Numbered from the stretch's first letter, positions 23,498 to 36,113 are shown. The stretch is 64,000 nt of DNA from Plutella xylostella (GCF_932276165.1 NC_063983.1:8129501-8193500); one strand, 5' to 3'. Made by a program: numbers and translations. The notes: a model not told the origin generated them from the sequence alone.

Positions 23498-26145
23498 TAT
23501 TAATTTATATTTATATATAAGTTTTATATTTTATATTAGTTTAGCGTTTAACACGTAAAGAACAGAATTACTCCCTGAGTCACCCATTTAGGCTAACTAT
23601 ACCACTTTTGCAATACTGTATTTATTATTTTCGAAGTAAAAATGCTAAAAATTGACCACTGTGGCCAATGAGGTCGCCGTGACCATTGAAAAGTTAGCTC
23701 AGGAGTTAATAATAATTATAGTTTTAGTATAGCTAATACTACTTTAATAATATTTTATGAAATTGTTTGAAGAAAGTAAATTTCGCGAGCAATTATATCA
23801 CGTATACTAACACACAGACCAACATTGTTGTTTTATTAGCTTTATTGCACATCTAATAAACAAGCAGTATCTTATCCGTGGGGACATTTTATCTTTTACA
23901 AACCTATAAAAGACCGAATGAAAATCCCATTCAGAGTCCACTTCCCCGACATAAAATGTAAATTGTACGCCAAGTCATAACAAAGGCACTATCGCCAAAT
24001 CAGAATGACATAATCCAAATGGCGGTCAGTATCCAAACCCAAAATTAACAAAGATAGGCTCGGTCGAATACCTACGTAGGAAATGAGATAGATGTTCGAA
24101 ATTTAAATTTAAATTAGTTGTCCCAACTGTTTTGTCCGAACAATGTAACTGGCGCGTAATAATTATTGTAATAGGTAGTAAAGGCTTTTGTTTGTTTTAT
24201 TACACACTGAATACGATATCCTTGACCTGAAGGGTCATTCGTGATATCGTGCCTATTTGTATGCTGTTAGTTGGTATTTAGTTACTTTGTGAATTTATGA
24301 ATTTAATCAATAACACGGATGATGTGATAAAAACATAGGTAATATTCAATTACATTACACGAATCGTATTGCAAGCAAACATGTACTTTATGAATATATG
24401 ACTCTTATAAAACCGTAAATACTTCTCAAATAAACGTAGTGCAATATTGTGTGAAAAACCTACAAGGGAAAACAAAATCTTGTGTATCTCTCTGCTGTAC
24501 AGGCGATTTCAGGTTCTAACCGCAGCCCCTCATTATGTAAACGTAGCTCTTCTATCCGTCCATTGTAAGCCGAATGAGCACACACTGGCTGCATACAGTT
24601 TTGAACCCTCGCACAAAGGAGGCCTGCAATATTGATGGCGACCGCTATGCTCTATGCTCAATGGCTGTAGTCTATGGCTAGAGATGAAACTGCGATCTGA
24701 GGATCTATGTAAGGAGGATTTATTAAGAAAATTGGATTGCCGCGCCTTGGAAGAATAACACAGTTTCTTGAGATTGCGTTGTTATTAAGATAAGGTATCA
24801 GACAGAGCATAAGTTGCTTTGCCGTTCATATATTTGTAAGTTAAATAGCTGTAGTAAATACATGTACACATATATAGGTACAAAAAATAATATACTGATA
24901 TCAAGCCTATTCAATTACCTTTACTTTTTCGTTTCACAATTTTATTACCTAGACGTTAAGAGCATAACTAAAATCCCATTAAATATTCAATTGTTAAACC
25001 TGATAAAAACGCATTCGATTATACGCAAAAATCTTAGGTGAAAATCATGCATTATTTATGAATTGCGATTCTGAAAACTTAAAATTGGAATAATGGCAAG
25101 CGCATATTTACGCAATATTTTTTTATTTTATTTTTTCATATTTTTAATCAATTAAGTCGAATTTCAAACAAATTATTTTACGATTTGACACTATCATTCT
25201 GAAGGCAAATATAAAATAATTGCCTAAGGAATGGCTAGACATAGTATCCATTCTCTTTACCACTGTTGCGTGGTTGCACTGAAAAATTTTACCACAAGTG
25301 GAAAATCCATAGACTTAGTATATACTAGCGTATAGACCAACAAAGCGAGCGAGGGAGAAGAAAATCCCTTACGGAAATTTGGCAAGATAGAAAAGGATAG
25401 CGAATCCAATGAAACTGTGACTGGTTTTGAATGACAGGGCGTCACAAATCGGCACGCGGAAAAAAAACCCCTTAGTATTTTGGATTTTTTGCGTACATCG
25501 TGGTTTATTTTCAGTAAATCTAATTGTATTCAACAATGGTAACATTTTCTGCGAGTGATTGTGGCGTTAATCATAGAAATAATCCTGAAAATTGCACATT
25601 TCACAGGTAAATACCAAAATCGTCATCACTCCCATCCCATGACGCGTTTATTTTTTGTTAAAATTTGTCTTTTATCCTGTATTAAATATAAAATAATGCC
25701 AATGCTGTTGTTTACTTTCATATTTTGTGTATGTGGAAGTCCATTTGTTAATAATTTACATGATTTTAGTGGATATATTTTTCATCAATTTATTTAACAT
25801 GTACGCTAGAGATTGCCTAAAATTATCATATATATAGGTATATTATATTAATCGATATCATTATCGATATTTTATCTTGAATGTTACCTATGAAAATTAA
25901 TGCTAGCTTGCGTTTACCGTCTCGTATTTTGTCAGGGCAAGGTACATCTTTAAACAAATACATAAACTAATTATTTTATATAATTTGTCCAACAGATTCC
26001 CTCTAGATACTATAATAAGAGGAAAGTGGTTGAGATTAGTTGGACGCGTTGGTTGGAATCCAAAGAAGCACTCTGCCATTCGACTTAAGAATGAATGTAA
26101 ACTTAATAATTTAGGATAACGAAACTGTAATGAACCAGTTAAATA
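23498..26145. other. Nothing recognised
   Basis: Longest plain stretch of the window. Short frames at 24447, 24814 and 25555 lack motifs and lie in AT-rich sequence. Confidence 0.4.
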
Positions 26146-26240
26146 AATAAATATGTGGGAACATCTCAGACACGGCCATCCGACCCCAAGCTAGGCAGAG
26201 CCTGTAAATATGGGTATCAGACAGCTGATATATCTAAGAT
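26146..26240 (-). mobile_element. SINE family A, 3' fragment
   Basis: Only the body and tail remain (GATATATCAGCTGTCTGATA, CTAGCTTGGGGTCGGATGG on the minus strand, with (ATTT)n tail). The tRNA head is missing. Confidence 0.65.
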
Positions 26241-26646
26241 TGTTCTGTTTAAAAGTCAATAAAATAAGGAGCGTAAAAATTAAAAAAAAATATTTAATTT
26301 TTATTTATGCATTGTTTTACACTATGTCAAAATTATAATCTGGACAACAACAGTCTATGGAACAACTCTCTCCAAGGGTTGAACATCGAACTTCAATAAC
26401 TTATCGATGGTCCTCCAAAGTAAAGAGGTACATCACTAGCTAATGCACACACTGAAAAATCAAAATTGGTCACGCTTTATCGAGCTGTCTGTCGAAAATC
26501 TAAATATCTGTCATGTTATTTATGTCATAGATACCGAAAAAACTGGGCGTATTTCTCATTGATATTACGTCCACTACTAGATAAAATGATACAGTTGAAT
26601 GGGTATAGGCACTTCAGCTGTTGAACACTTGAGTTCGTAATCAAAA

Positions 26647-26724
26647 CATTAGTGATAATATGATGTTATCACTAATACTCTCAACGTATCTACATTAGTG
26701 ATATCATGATGTTATCACTAATAC
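26647..26724. repeat. Duplicated palindrome ATTAGTGATA...TATCACTAAT
   Basis: Two copies of a roughly 30-base palindrome (ATTAGTGATAATATGATG and ATGTTATCACTAAT) separated by about 20 bases. Confidence 0.65.
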
Positions 26725-26784
26725 TCAAAGTACATATATAACATGACAGGTATTTTGATTTTCAAATTATGGTAGATACCATTC

Positions 26785-26885
26785 GACCCATCACGTCCCC
26801 ACTGCTGGGGCACGGGTCTCCTTCCATTGAAGGAAGGGTTTAGGCCTAGCCCACCACGCCGGCCTAGTGCGGGTTGGTGGTAGGT
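26785..26885 (+). repeat. Dispersed repeat 'cccactgctggggcacggg', copy 1
   Basis: Shares CACTGCTGGGGCACGG, GAAGGAAGGGTTTAGGCCTA and GCCTAGTGCGGGTTGGTGG with 58833-58945. In butterflies this module is often part of a tRNA-SINE body, so it is probably SINE-derived. Confidence 0.6.
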
Positions 26886-28032
26886 ATAGTATGGTTCAGT
26901 TCGCGTTAGCGATATCCAATTTGAACTCGCAGAAAATTTTGATAAAATTAACGTTGTTTAACCCACACATACATATTGTATGTAAAATGTCCCCTAGTGC
27001 AGCGCGCTGTAATCGGATTATGTCCGCTTCCCTTTCCACTAGTCCGTCCGAAAACAAAACAATCTATATTTTTATTTCAACCCCGTAGTTTTTTTTTCGA
27101 CGAATGTTTTAATTAATTTTAATTTGACAACTAGTTAGGCAGTGAAACTGCCCTAGGAAAATACAGAAAATATTGTCTCTACCTGATTTCTAAATAGCTG
27201 ACTTGCAAGTACCAAAATTGTGTACATAAATGATGTATATGAAAGTTAGATACATTATGTACATATAAAAAAATGGTACCTATAACTAGTTGGTAAGCCT
27301 AACATAAAATAAAATATGGCTATCAGTGAATTCTGAGCAGAGTTTGAATTACCTATATAATTATGATAGAGATTGTTAGATATTTAACTAAGATTACAGA
27401 TTCGATCGCCGCCAGATACGACCATACTATATAAACGGACGCTTCTATCGTAAGCGATGGACATGTAAGTTATTTAATTAAGCTGAAAAGATAATCTACC
27501 CACCAGATATAATATTATTGTATTTGATAGATTAATGTAAGTACTTTGAGAAAATAGTCTCAATGCGATTGGCCGCAGTTGTAAAATTCCGGCCAGTATT
27601 ATTATTAAATGCTAGGTGATTATATTACACAAAACGAAATCGTAAATTGGTTCGCGGAAAATATAAATGAAATAAACATTACTCTTCAAACGCCAATTAA
27701 AATTAAGTAGGTAGATTTGAAACGTAAAAAAATATTTATGAGCTTTGCTTGAAGTGGGGCGCTAAAGAGGCTTCATAAATTTATATATTTTTTGGAATAA
27801 TTAGGCATGTGTATCGTTTCACGAGAATGATTTTCTCGTGATGTTTTTCGCCATCAAATATTATGTGATCAAATGATGGGGAGCAAGGAGCAACTGGTCT
27901 AAGAGGGCAAGTACCTGGGCTGGTTAACAGGGGTTAAGGAAGTGAATCGGGAACTTATCTTGATGACCGAATGAACGAATATTACTTATGGTGTCATTGT
28001 CAACGTTAAAATGTTTCCGATCACCACAGATA
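26886..28032. other. Nothing recognised
   Basis: No TIR pair, SINE head or coding motif seen. Confidence 0.4.
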
Positions 28033-28228
28033 TTAACTAATATTATAAATGCGAAAGTAACTGTGTAGTGTGTATGTCTGTTACTCTTTCACTCCAAAAC
28101 TACTGAAGCGGATTTGAATGAAATTTGGTATACAGATGGTCTAGACCCTGATATAACATAGGCATAGTTATCCCGGAATTCCCGCGGGAAAACTTTTTAA
28201 GGCAAAGTGAAACTGGCGGAAACAGCTA
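28033..28228 (+). mobile_element. Helitron-like non-autonomous repeat, diverged
   Basis: ACTAATATTATAAATGCGAA, CGGATTTGAATGAAATTTGG, TATCCCGGAATTCCCGCGGG and a worn end AACAGCTA. Confidence 0.6.
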
Positions 28229-28894
28229 TAATCAATAATTATACTTATGTTCCTTGCTACAGATATACTCCCAGGTATTCAACGCTGCTATCATTTTTTT
28301 TTTTCTATGAGTTTATTTTTCACTTTACCGACTTTATGTTCGTGCCTTTTGCTGCTGATGCTATACAAATATTGTGACCGACATGGTCGTTTACTAAATG
28401 ACTTCACAAACTGTAAACGCTAATACTCCAGTCACAGTGTTATTTATTAAAATTATATGATTTAAGCATACTTACATGAAGGCACTTACGTCACCGCTGT
28501 TAACTGATCATTGTGTTTATAAACATTATTAAGTACCTGAAATGAGTAAAACAAAATATTATTAGAGAAACGCATCATGGAATGCTTATAAATGTAAATT
28601 ATAAGTGTTATAACTATATGTATATATACAGTACGTATAATAACGATAATGGCGGTTTTATTTTTCATTAAACGAGTGCACAGTGAGTGTGAGTGTTCAT
28701 TAGCTCCGCTAGCCGCTACATTCATTAACAGATTTTCCATGCATTTTACTTGAGTATGTAGGTATAGGTATTGTTGGCGCAGGTATCTACTCAATGAGAA
28801 CTAGGTTGGAGATCCGTTTTACAAGAAATATATTGACTTTATCAAAGTTTCAAATCAAAGAAATATTGGTTATGTTGGGCTTGCAGTCTCAGAA

Positions 28895-28995
28895 TGGCGG
28901 CGCGTAGTCTGCGTCTGCGCCTGCGAGGGTGCGGGGCGCGGGGGGGCGCCGTCACTCGTCTAGTGATGGGGCGCACACGTAGTGTTGTGCTTCAA
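28895..28995 (+). promoter_or_regulatory. Isolated GC/CpG-rich patch with a donor-like end
   Basis: About 95 bases of very high GC (GTGCGGGGCGCGGGGGGGCG) begin at ATGGCGGCGCG and end in CTTCAACAG|GTATTTAAC, a good splice donor. It could be a first exon or promoter of a gene whose other exons lie elsewhere. No coding match is seen. Confidence 0.3.
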
Positions 28996-29044
28996 CAGGT
29001 ATTTAACTTTACTATAAAATATATTGTTTCGCAAATTCAGAATA

Positions 29045-29187
29045 AGGCCCTGTTCCACAATGTCTAGTTAGTGGCTACCTGTAAGATAAAATACATGCTG
29101 TCACTCTCTGTTATTATTTTTTTGACAGTGACAGCATGTATTTTATCTTACAGGTAGCCACTAACTAGACATTGTGGAACAGGGCCT
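29045..29187. mobile_element. Near-perfect hairpin element, about 58-base arms
   Basis: AGGCCCTGTTCCACAATGTC through GTAAGATAAAATACATGCTG is repeated inverted at the right end with hardly a mismatch; the loop is about 25 bases. Flanks are TAA and TAG. Confidence 0.85.
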
Positions 29188-29507
29188 TAGTCTCATAATG
29201 ATAGTTGCAGTGTAACGGGCACTAACGGGTTCCCGGTCACTCATAAAATTCCACCCTATATACCCAGTACCCACCGATACAGGAGCCAGCCCACCGAAAA
29301 GCAACTTGTAATCCCCTGTCGTAACATATCCAGTCCAGAACAACCGGTATTAGGGTTGTCACAACGGTTATGATGGATTTGTCTCTGGTTGTATGGATAT
29401 TTTTTTGTGTGTCGTATGCATTCGCCTATTATCTTGGTCGACCGTACTAGGCTACATAAGAAAATATAAAGGGAAGGTATGATTGTTCCTCGTTTAAATA
29501 AAAAAAA

Positions 29508-29753
29508 TAAAAAACCGACTTCAAAAAACCACTAAAATGTAAGAAATAATTTAAGGTTTACACAAATTCTACTCGTATGTGACAGTACAAATATACCTAA
29601 GCAGGAACTGTTCTTTTTTGATGTTGGTGCGGTGACAAAGTAGTCTAAAGAAATATGGCACCAACTTCAAAAAAGAAGAGTTCCTGCTGTAGAATTTGTG
29701 TAAACCTTAAATTATTTCTTACATTTTAGTAGTTTTTTGAAGTCGGTTTTTTA
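29508..29753. repeat. Foldback with 'aaccgacttcaaaaaa' ends
   Basis: Arms AAAACCGACTTCAAAAAACC, ATGTAAGAAATAATTTAAGG and inverse. This end sequence is a well-known lepidopteran dispersed repeat. Confidence 0.7.
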
Positions 29754-29944
29754 ATTTTTTAAATTATTATTTTATTTTATAGTTTTTAGTTTATTTGCAA
29801 TAATTTTTAATCAAAAGTAAGGTGCAAATGATACCAAAAATTCCTACTAATCAATACGAATCATTCAAGCCTAAACACGAAGTAGTTGCTATATACCGTT
29901 GAGGAGTTCCCCTGACTGCCTTCCGTTTCCATCATCAGATCAGC

Positions 29945-30250
29945 TCAAGGTCACCATCATATTTTTTTGTTATAAGAACTATATTTACGTTCTTAATTTC
30001 ATTAGAATCGGTTAATATGTGCCCAAAATGGAAATTCATACCCTGTTTTTACCCCTTTACCCACCATTGGGGGTGAGATAAAATTCTGAAAAAAAAAATG
30101 GGACCACCTGGTCCCATTTTTTTGACCCAATACAACAAAAAAAGAATTTTCAAAATCGGTTCATAAAAGGCGGACTAATCGGTGAACATACATTAAAAAA
30201 ATATATATCCCGACGAATTGAGAACCTCCTCCTTTTTTTGAAGTCGGTTA
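29945..30250 (+). repeat. Dispersed repeat ending GAACCTCCTCC..TTTGAAGTCGGTT
   Basis: Contains ATCGGTTAATATGTGCCC, a palindrome GGGACCACCTGGTCCC and GAATTGAGAACCTCCTCC then the GAAGTCGGTT end. A short 3' piece also lies at 17640-17685. Confidence 0.6.
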
Positions 30251-30424
30251 AAAAAAGATAACTATAAAGGCAAGAGGTCAAGGTAAAAAAATACTTTCAG
30301 CAGAGTTTGTTGAGTACGTTGGGCACATTGACTAGCCTTCAGTATTTGGTTAACAAAAAAGAACTCAAGAAATTTCTTGGCGTGAAGCAGTGCCAGCCCT
30401 AACACCAAGGTAATGCAATAGGGA

Positions 30425-31919
30425 ATATGCAAGTGGTTCAAATAAAGGTCAAATATTATTTATAATAAACTTTGTTGTTTCATAACTACGACTCCATCAT
30501 TATTTTTGATTATAATTTATTTTTGAGCAAGTAAATGAAGTTGAAAAGTACAAAAAAACTTCGGTAAAATGTTAACTTCCGAGAAACGTCACCCATTTTC
30601 TTAGGGCGGATGTGACGTCATAATTCTTTATATATCAATCTCAGAATAATAACTTCTTTGCGTTTGCGTATAGTTAAATAAATGTCAAGTGTAAACAAAG
30701 AAATGTTAATGTCACCGAGCATTTGTGATGCTCGTTGTGATCAGATACGATGGATCACATAAAAATTCTTCCAATACGAGTAGATCCTAGCCTCCTATAA
30801 CCTCTCCACTTCTTGTTTGATATGCTTGTTTGTTTGCAAAGTTTAGGACTTTTTATATTTTTTGTTGGTAGTGTATGGGCTGCCACTAGTTGTTCTATTG
30901 TAATGAGGCGTAAACAGCCATTCGCTAGTCAACGAGCCACTCAAATATGCTCCATATTGCAACACAATAAAATTAAATTTGTATTGTAAGTATTATGACA
31001 TGAACATGACACAAGTTGCTCTTTCTACTTTTAGGTTATAATGGAAGTCGTTAGTATATTTCAAAAGTTGTTATTTTTTTCTAAATTAAGTTATGGAAGA
31101 ATTCTCGTAATCAGAAGAACTGGACACATTAAATTTTTTACGCAGTATGAACGAGTAAACTGTGGCCAGCTGCGGAAAAGGACAGCAAAGACTATTGAAA
31201 AGTCGAGAGCCGTGTGCCCAAATATTAGGGAATATGCATATATTTTTATACTCTTATTCGATAGTTTAGATAAGGGGGTTTAGACCTTTGAGATATGCAC
31301 AATGGTTCCATTCAAGAGAGCCAGGTGCAGGTTCTTACACCCCACAGATAATAGAATAGAATGACCCACTAACCCTAGTCTCTCTTACTGAGAACCAAAG
31401 TTACAGTAAGTACTTACATACAATACAAATATTACTTTATATTCATATTGCCATAATAGCGTAATATTGTGTACAAAGGTCCTCTGGTTTGCGCGCTCCC
31501 ATTTCAAAAGAGCTACTAGCAGCTATTTAGGAGCTCCCATTACAAAACAGCCACTGGTCACACTTTATTACCATTACAAAACAGCCACTGATCACACTTT
31601 ATACACTTCCTTTTTCGTTTGTTACCATGACAACATTGGTTTGTTGAAAATACAAAAGTACTCTGTGATTACTTGATTAGGTAAAAAATCTATGCCGACT
31701 GACGGGACTCATTATTCTGAGCCGTGAAATTAAACGATTATGACGTCACGACAGCCCGCCATCCTGACGGGAATTTCAAAGTGGTCGTGATGGTTGTAAT
31801 TTTTTAACTTTCTTTAAAATACCTTAAATTACTTATTTTGGCGTTGAATTTTTTTTTACTATAATAAAGTGATGTAAAACTATCCAATAAAAGTATTAAA
31901 AAAAATTACGCATATTCCC
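30425..31919. mobile_element. Possible TIR element with TAGGGAATATGC ends
   Basis: TAGGGAATATGC at 30423-30435 and 31227-31238 (plus) and its inverse at 31907-31919. The pair 31228/31919 or 30425/31919 may be TIRs. A SINE C fragment lies inside. The ends resemble those of 39909-41044 in style only. Confidence 0.35.
31283..31355 (+). mobile_element. SINE family C, 3' fragment
   Basis: TTTAGACCTTTGAGATATGC, then AGAGAGCCAGGTGCAGGTTC and a short (GAATA) tail. Confidence 0.6.
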
Positions 31920-32204
31920 TATTAATGTTAGTGTTACTTTGGTCCCCACCGTAAGTGTAATAAGATATGGTAATGAGAATTCAGCAGGATGTTACGGTGA
32001 AAGCTCCCAGGTTTTGGCTTTTCAGTTTATTAGGTCAAAAGTGCCTTAATTGTTTTAATATTGTTTGAATGTTGTGCTAAAACAATAAATGGGATGGAGC
32101 TTTGATATTCACCGAATTACTATCCTTCTTTTTTATTGCACGGTTTTCGATATGAAATATCCTTCTATCTCCTTTAATTGTTAGCGATTATAATTTTTTC
32201 GAAC

Positions 32205-32345
32205 CTCCGCCGCCGTTTACGTTGCGTATCGTAAACTGTCACTGTCAAAATGTAAGGCATATTTGTCAGTTCCAAAAGTGACATTTGTTTTTTCCATATG
32301 TTTGTGTAGTTTCGAAAATAGAATCGAATCCTGTGATAGGATAGG
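32205..32345. repeat. Dispersed MITE-like family copy
   Basis: TTTCGAACCTCCGCCGCCGT, TCGTAAACTGTCACTGTCAA and CCATATGTTTGTGTAGTTTC, shared with 10066 (inverted), 12000-12060 and 32815. Confidence 0.5.
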
Positions 32346-32398
32346 AATTCGATATCACTTTTTTGTTTAGCTTGTTATTGTCAGGGGGTAAACGTGGT

Positions 32399-32572
32399 CT
32401 GGAATAGTGGAGACCACGATTAGGAAAACGTAGTGTGGGACACCCTCCGGCTAGATGGGGTCACGACTTGGTTGTTATAGGATGCGGAAAGCTATAGATC
32501 GCATCCAGTGGCTCCCTTTAGGAGGCCTACGTCCAGCTGTGGACTGCTATAGGCTGATGATGACAGGGGGAG
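32399..32572 (+). mobile_element. RTE-type LINE 3' end fragment, decayed
   Basis: With slips and stops the sequence reads like GHPPARWGHDL and EAYVQLWTAIG, then a short GATGATGA tail. It is the same C-terminal module as 1283-1434 in a more worn copy. Confidence 0.5.
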
Positions 32573-32814
32573 GATTTTATCATGTTTTTACAAAGGAATA
32601 AAAATTAGAAATCCCACGGGTAGTTACAACTGGGAAATCAAGCTACCAAGCTAGGTACAGTCAGCTACATAAGTAGCTATACACTAGTGCCTTATCAATC
32701 TGAAACCGCCATATAAATTCATTGAAACATTGACGGTTCGTCAGTTTGACAAGGTACAGAAGTGTATAGCTACTTACTACTTGTGCTGACCGTACGTCTG
32801 ATACGAGTCGCGAG

Positions 32815-33065
32815 CACAAGTTTCGAACCTCCGTTAACGTTGCGTATCGTCAACTGTCACTGTCAAAATGTAAGGCAAATTTGTTAGTTCCCAAAGTGAC
32901 ATTTGTTTTTTCCATGTTAGGTGGAATTTTACCAAACGCTAAACGTACTTAGCCTGTCATACGTCTGTCAGTTAGTACAAAATGTATTTAAAATTTGATT
33001 TAAATACTATTTTATATACGTTTAGCGTTTGGTAAAAGTGACCCTCAGTGTAGTTTCGAATCCTG
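32815..33065. repeat. Dispersed MITE-like family copy, split by a hairpin MITE
   Basis: CACAAGTTTCGAACCTCCGT and CAACTGTCACTGTCAAAATG on the left; GTGTAGTTTCGAATCCTGTG resumes at about 33049 after the insertion 32914-33048. Confidence 0.55.
32914..33048. mobile_element. Nested hairpin MITE (TTTTACCAAACGCTAAACGT)
   Basis: Arms TTTTACCAAACGCTAAACGT and inverse, 135 bases in all. The host repeat is broken exactly at its edges (CCATG | GTGTAG). Confidence 0.7.
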
Positions 33066-33216
33066 TGATCGCACCTCTTAGGTAGATAACTCTAGTGTTC
33101 AGAATTCGCTAGACAGGTGAGTTTTCGCTTATAAATAGACAGTTCGTGGTCTGCATTCCAAGAGGCCATCGATTGATATCAATTGAATGTCAACTATGTG
33201 ACATCGCACTATATGA

Positions 33217-33771
33217 ATCAGGGCGGATTCGACCAACGACGAGTAACTTTTTACTCACGAGTAAACTACCAGTTACTCGCGAGTAAGCAGATTTTGCATT
33301 CTACCAAACCTGAAACCAAGATAAGTAGCTTATCCCAAGAGTAAAATGTTATACCGCCAAAATTGACCGTGTAACGAGCTTATCCGAGAGTAATTTTGTA
33401 ATGGCGGCAGCACATCAGCTGATTAGAAAACCGTCATAATGACATATAAACACATCTGTCAAAACATAAACAAAAGTAAGTTAAAAGGCAAATTCTTAGA
33501 ATAACAACAGTGAATAAAATATTAAAACATAAACAATTTTATCCTATAATAATCCATTCAAACTAAGATGACATGTCATTTCTATTGTATGCTTTGAAAC
33601 GCAGATATTTTTATTTTAGTTGCATTACAGTTTCGTTCCTCGTTCATTCAATTAATCATGGTATAACTTGGTAGAATGCAAATGTACTTATCCCAGATAT
33701 TTACTCGCGTATAAATTTTATTCCGGTATAGTTATTCTCGTGTAAAGGAAGTTTGGACGAATCCACCCTCA
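33217..33771. mobile_element. MITE of about 555 bp
   Basis: Ends AGGGCGGATTCGACCAAC and inverse of GTTTGGACGAATCCACCCT. The inner arms share GAGTAA/TTACTCGCG repeats and CATTCTACCAA. There is no ORF. Confidence 0.65.
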
Positions 33772-34604
33772 GTATTATTATATGTATAGGTAAGTAGGTA
33801 AAGTATAGGTAATTATTATGTATAGGGCCATGAGCCATTAGGTACATATTAAAATAGTACTACTTACAAAATATTTTTTCCAACATACATAATTATGATA
33901 AACATAATATATTGTGTCATGCAAACACTTGGTACGAAATACTTTTGGTGCGGGTAAAAAAACATGATTATGGTACACCATTTTAGTGCGCAAGACCGAA
34001 TCCGAAATGCACTTGGCCGTTTTTTTTAATAATATGATTTTGTACGAGACGGTATTTTGTTAATTACTTTGTTTTTTTTCGTAATTACGAGGGGTTTTAA
34101 TTAATTCACCTGGGTTTAAAAAATGGGGTCCCGCTTTTATACAACACTTTTCAGGAACGGTTCGACCTTCTGTTAAATTATTTAATTAGTATACGAATAC
34201 AGCTACCTACTTAATTAAAAATATAAAAAATCTCTAAGATTACAGAAAAGAAATACCTACACGGCTAAATTCACAATTTATGTCGATAAAGAAAGACAGT
34301 GGTATCAATTCTTAAGGCAGAAATTCTAATTTTAACGCTGCCAAACTATAAATTCTGCTAGCAAAAAATGACGTTAACAATCATAAAAAATACGGAACAT
34401 TCATAGAGTCGAATTTTAATTAAAGTAATTAAGGTTTTGATAGCTCTAAAATTAAAATCGACATGATTGGATGTATAAAACCTACATACAAGAAGAAACA
34501 AGTTAACGATTTTGTATGGCGCGGATGTTACTACCTACGTGTTTCTATAAAATTTCGATTATTGTATATTTATTTTATTTTATTCAACAGACAACTAAAG
34601 GTCT

Positions 34605-35539
34605 AACTAAACTAAAGGTCGGGGTCACCGACAGGTTCGAGGTCAGAGTAGGCGTGCACCAGGGTTCATCCCTGAGTCCATACCTATTTTTATTGGTAAT
34701 GGATGCATTAACATCTGCAATTCAGAAGGAGGCGCCCTGGTGCATGCTCTTTGCAGACGACATCGTGCTTGTCGATGAGAGTGGGGATGAATTACAGGTG
34801 CAACTGAACCAGTGGCGAGATACCCTAGAGAGTGTGGGATTGAGACTGAGTAGGACCAAAACAGAATATATGTTCTGTCAATTCGGAGGGCCTACTTCAG
34901 CTGCGTCGATATCTCTGGGTACCTCGCCACTGGCAGTAGGTGAGGATTTCCGATACCTCGGCTCCCTTCTACAGAGTGATGGAAGTATTGACAGGGATGT
35001 GACGAGACGAATGAATGCAGGATGGATGAAATGGAAACAACTCACCGGCACGACGTGTGATCGCAAGATGCCAATTAAGATCAAAGGCAAAATATATAAA
35101 AGCGTCATAAGGCCGGTGATGTTGTATGGGGCTGAGTGCTGGGCAACCAAAGTATGCGATGAGAAAAGGATGCATGTGACAGAGATGCGAATGTTGAGAT
35201 GGATGTGTGGTGTTACAAGAAAAGATAGAATACGAAATGAGTATATAAGGGGAAGTATGAAAGTGGCTCCTATAGTGGAGAAGATGAAAAGCCATCGTCT
35301 TTCTTGGTTTGGGCATGTCATGAGAAGAGAAGATGATTATGTGACAAAGAAAGTGTTGGAAATGAGACCCGAAGGAAGGCGCAAGAGAGGAAGACCAAGA
35401 AAGACGTGGCTTGATTGCGTGAAAGAAAATATGAGAGAGTGTGGAGTGAATGAGGATATGACAGAGGATAGGGTAAAATGGCGTGACATGACCAACAAAG
35501 CCGACCCTAAATAAGGATAAGGCAAGGAAGAAGAAGAAG
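34605..35539 (+). mobile_element. RTE-type LINE, 5'-truncated, with target-site duplication
   Basis: The element is flanked by a perfect 12-base duplication AACTAAAGGTCT (34593-34604 and 35540-35551), which fixes its ends. The open frame ends at 35514. It has VGVHQGSSLSPYLFLLVMD, the catalytic FADDIVLV (about 34749-34770), FRYLGSLLQSDGS, YGAECW, and a basic C-terminus with GRRKRGRPRKTWLD, all typical of RTE-clade reverse transcriptases. The 3' end is a (GAA)n run. Codons upstream of 34605 in the same open frame are flanking sequence, not protein. The endonuclease and N-terminal RT are absent. The intact frame and TSD point to a young insertion. Confidence 0.92.
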
Positions 35540-35912
35540 AACTAAAGGTCTGTATACAATCTTAGATAAACAATACTACGAACCAGATAGAGTATCAGTG
35601 CAAAAATAAACTTACCTAAATACTGAAATGAATGACCCCTTGAGTACCTAATAGTAAGCCCCCTTTGCTAAGTAGGTATATACCACCTCTGCAACTCCCT
35701 GTACACTTTACAACACACATCAATCAGTAGGCAACATATCTGAGATCACCGGGGGATTGACACGCCTTCATGACATAATGCAACATGGCAGAGTAAGTCA
35801 GGCCCAGATTCCGATTACAGTACAGTTCCCCAAAATTGATAATGCACATAGAAATCTTCGTCATTGTTCGGCAACGGTCGTATTCCCGAGCGTTAGAAAA
35901 CTATTATGTATT

Positions 35913-36113
35913 AAGGCCTGGGTCTCCTATTTTCGCTGTAGGTCGCGTCCAGCGTCGCTCCGTGGGCCGCGTCACGATGCTCACTATAGAAATGTACTGA
36001 TGCGGTCTCCCTCACACGCCGACGTTGGCGCGTAGACGTAGTGAGCATTGTGACGCGGCCTACGGCGTGACGCTGAACGCGATCTACGGCGCGTAATAGG
36101 AGACCCGGGCCTT
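35913..36113. mobile_element. GC-rich hairpin MITE, 201 bp
   Basis: Ends AAGGCCTGGGTCTCCTATT and inverse of AATAGGAGACCCGGGCCTT. The arms pair along most of their length (GGCCGCGTCACGATGCTCAC). TTA on the left and TTAG on the right suggest a TTA/TNA target. Confidence 0.75.

Noticed and set aside
34516..34604. N-terminal part of the open frame that leads into the RTE reverse transcriptase
   Set aside because: It lies outside the target-site duplication and matches nothing in RTE; it is flanking DNA that happens to stay open.
34878..35321. Long minus-strand frames opposite the RTE LINE
   Set aside because: Antisense shadows of a conserved coding frame.
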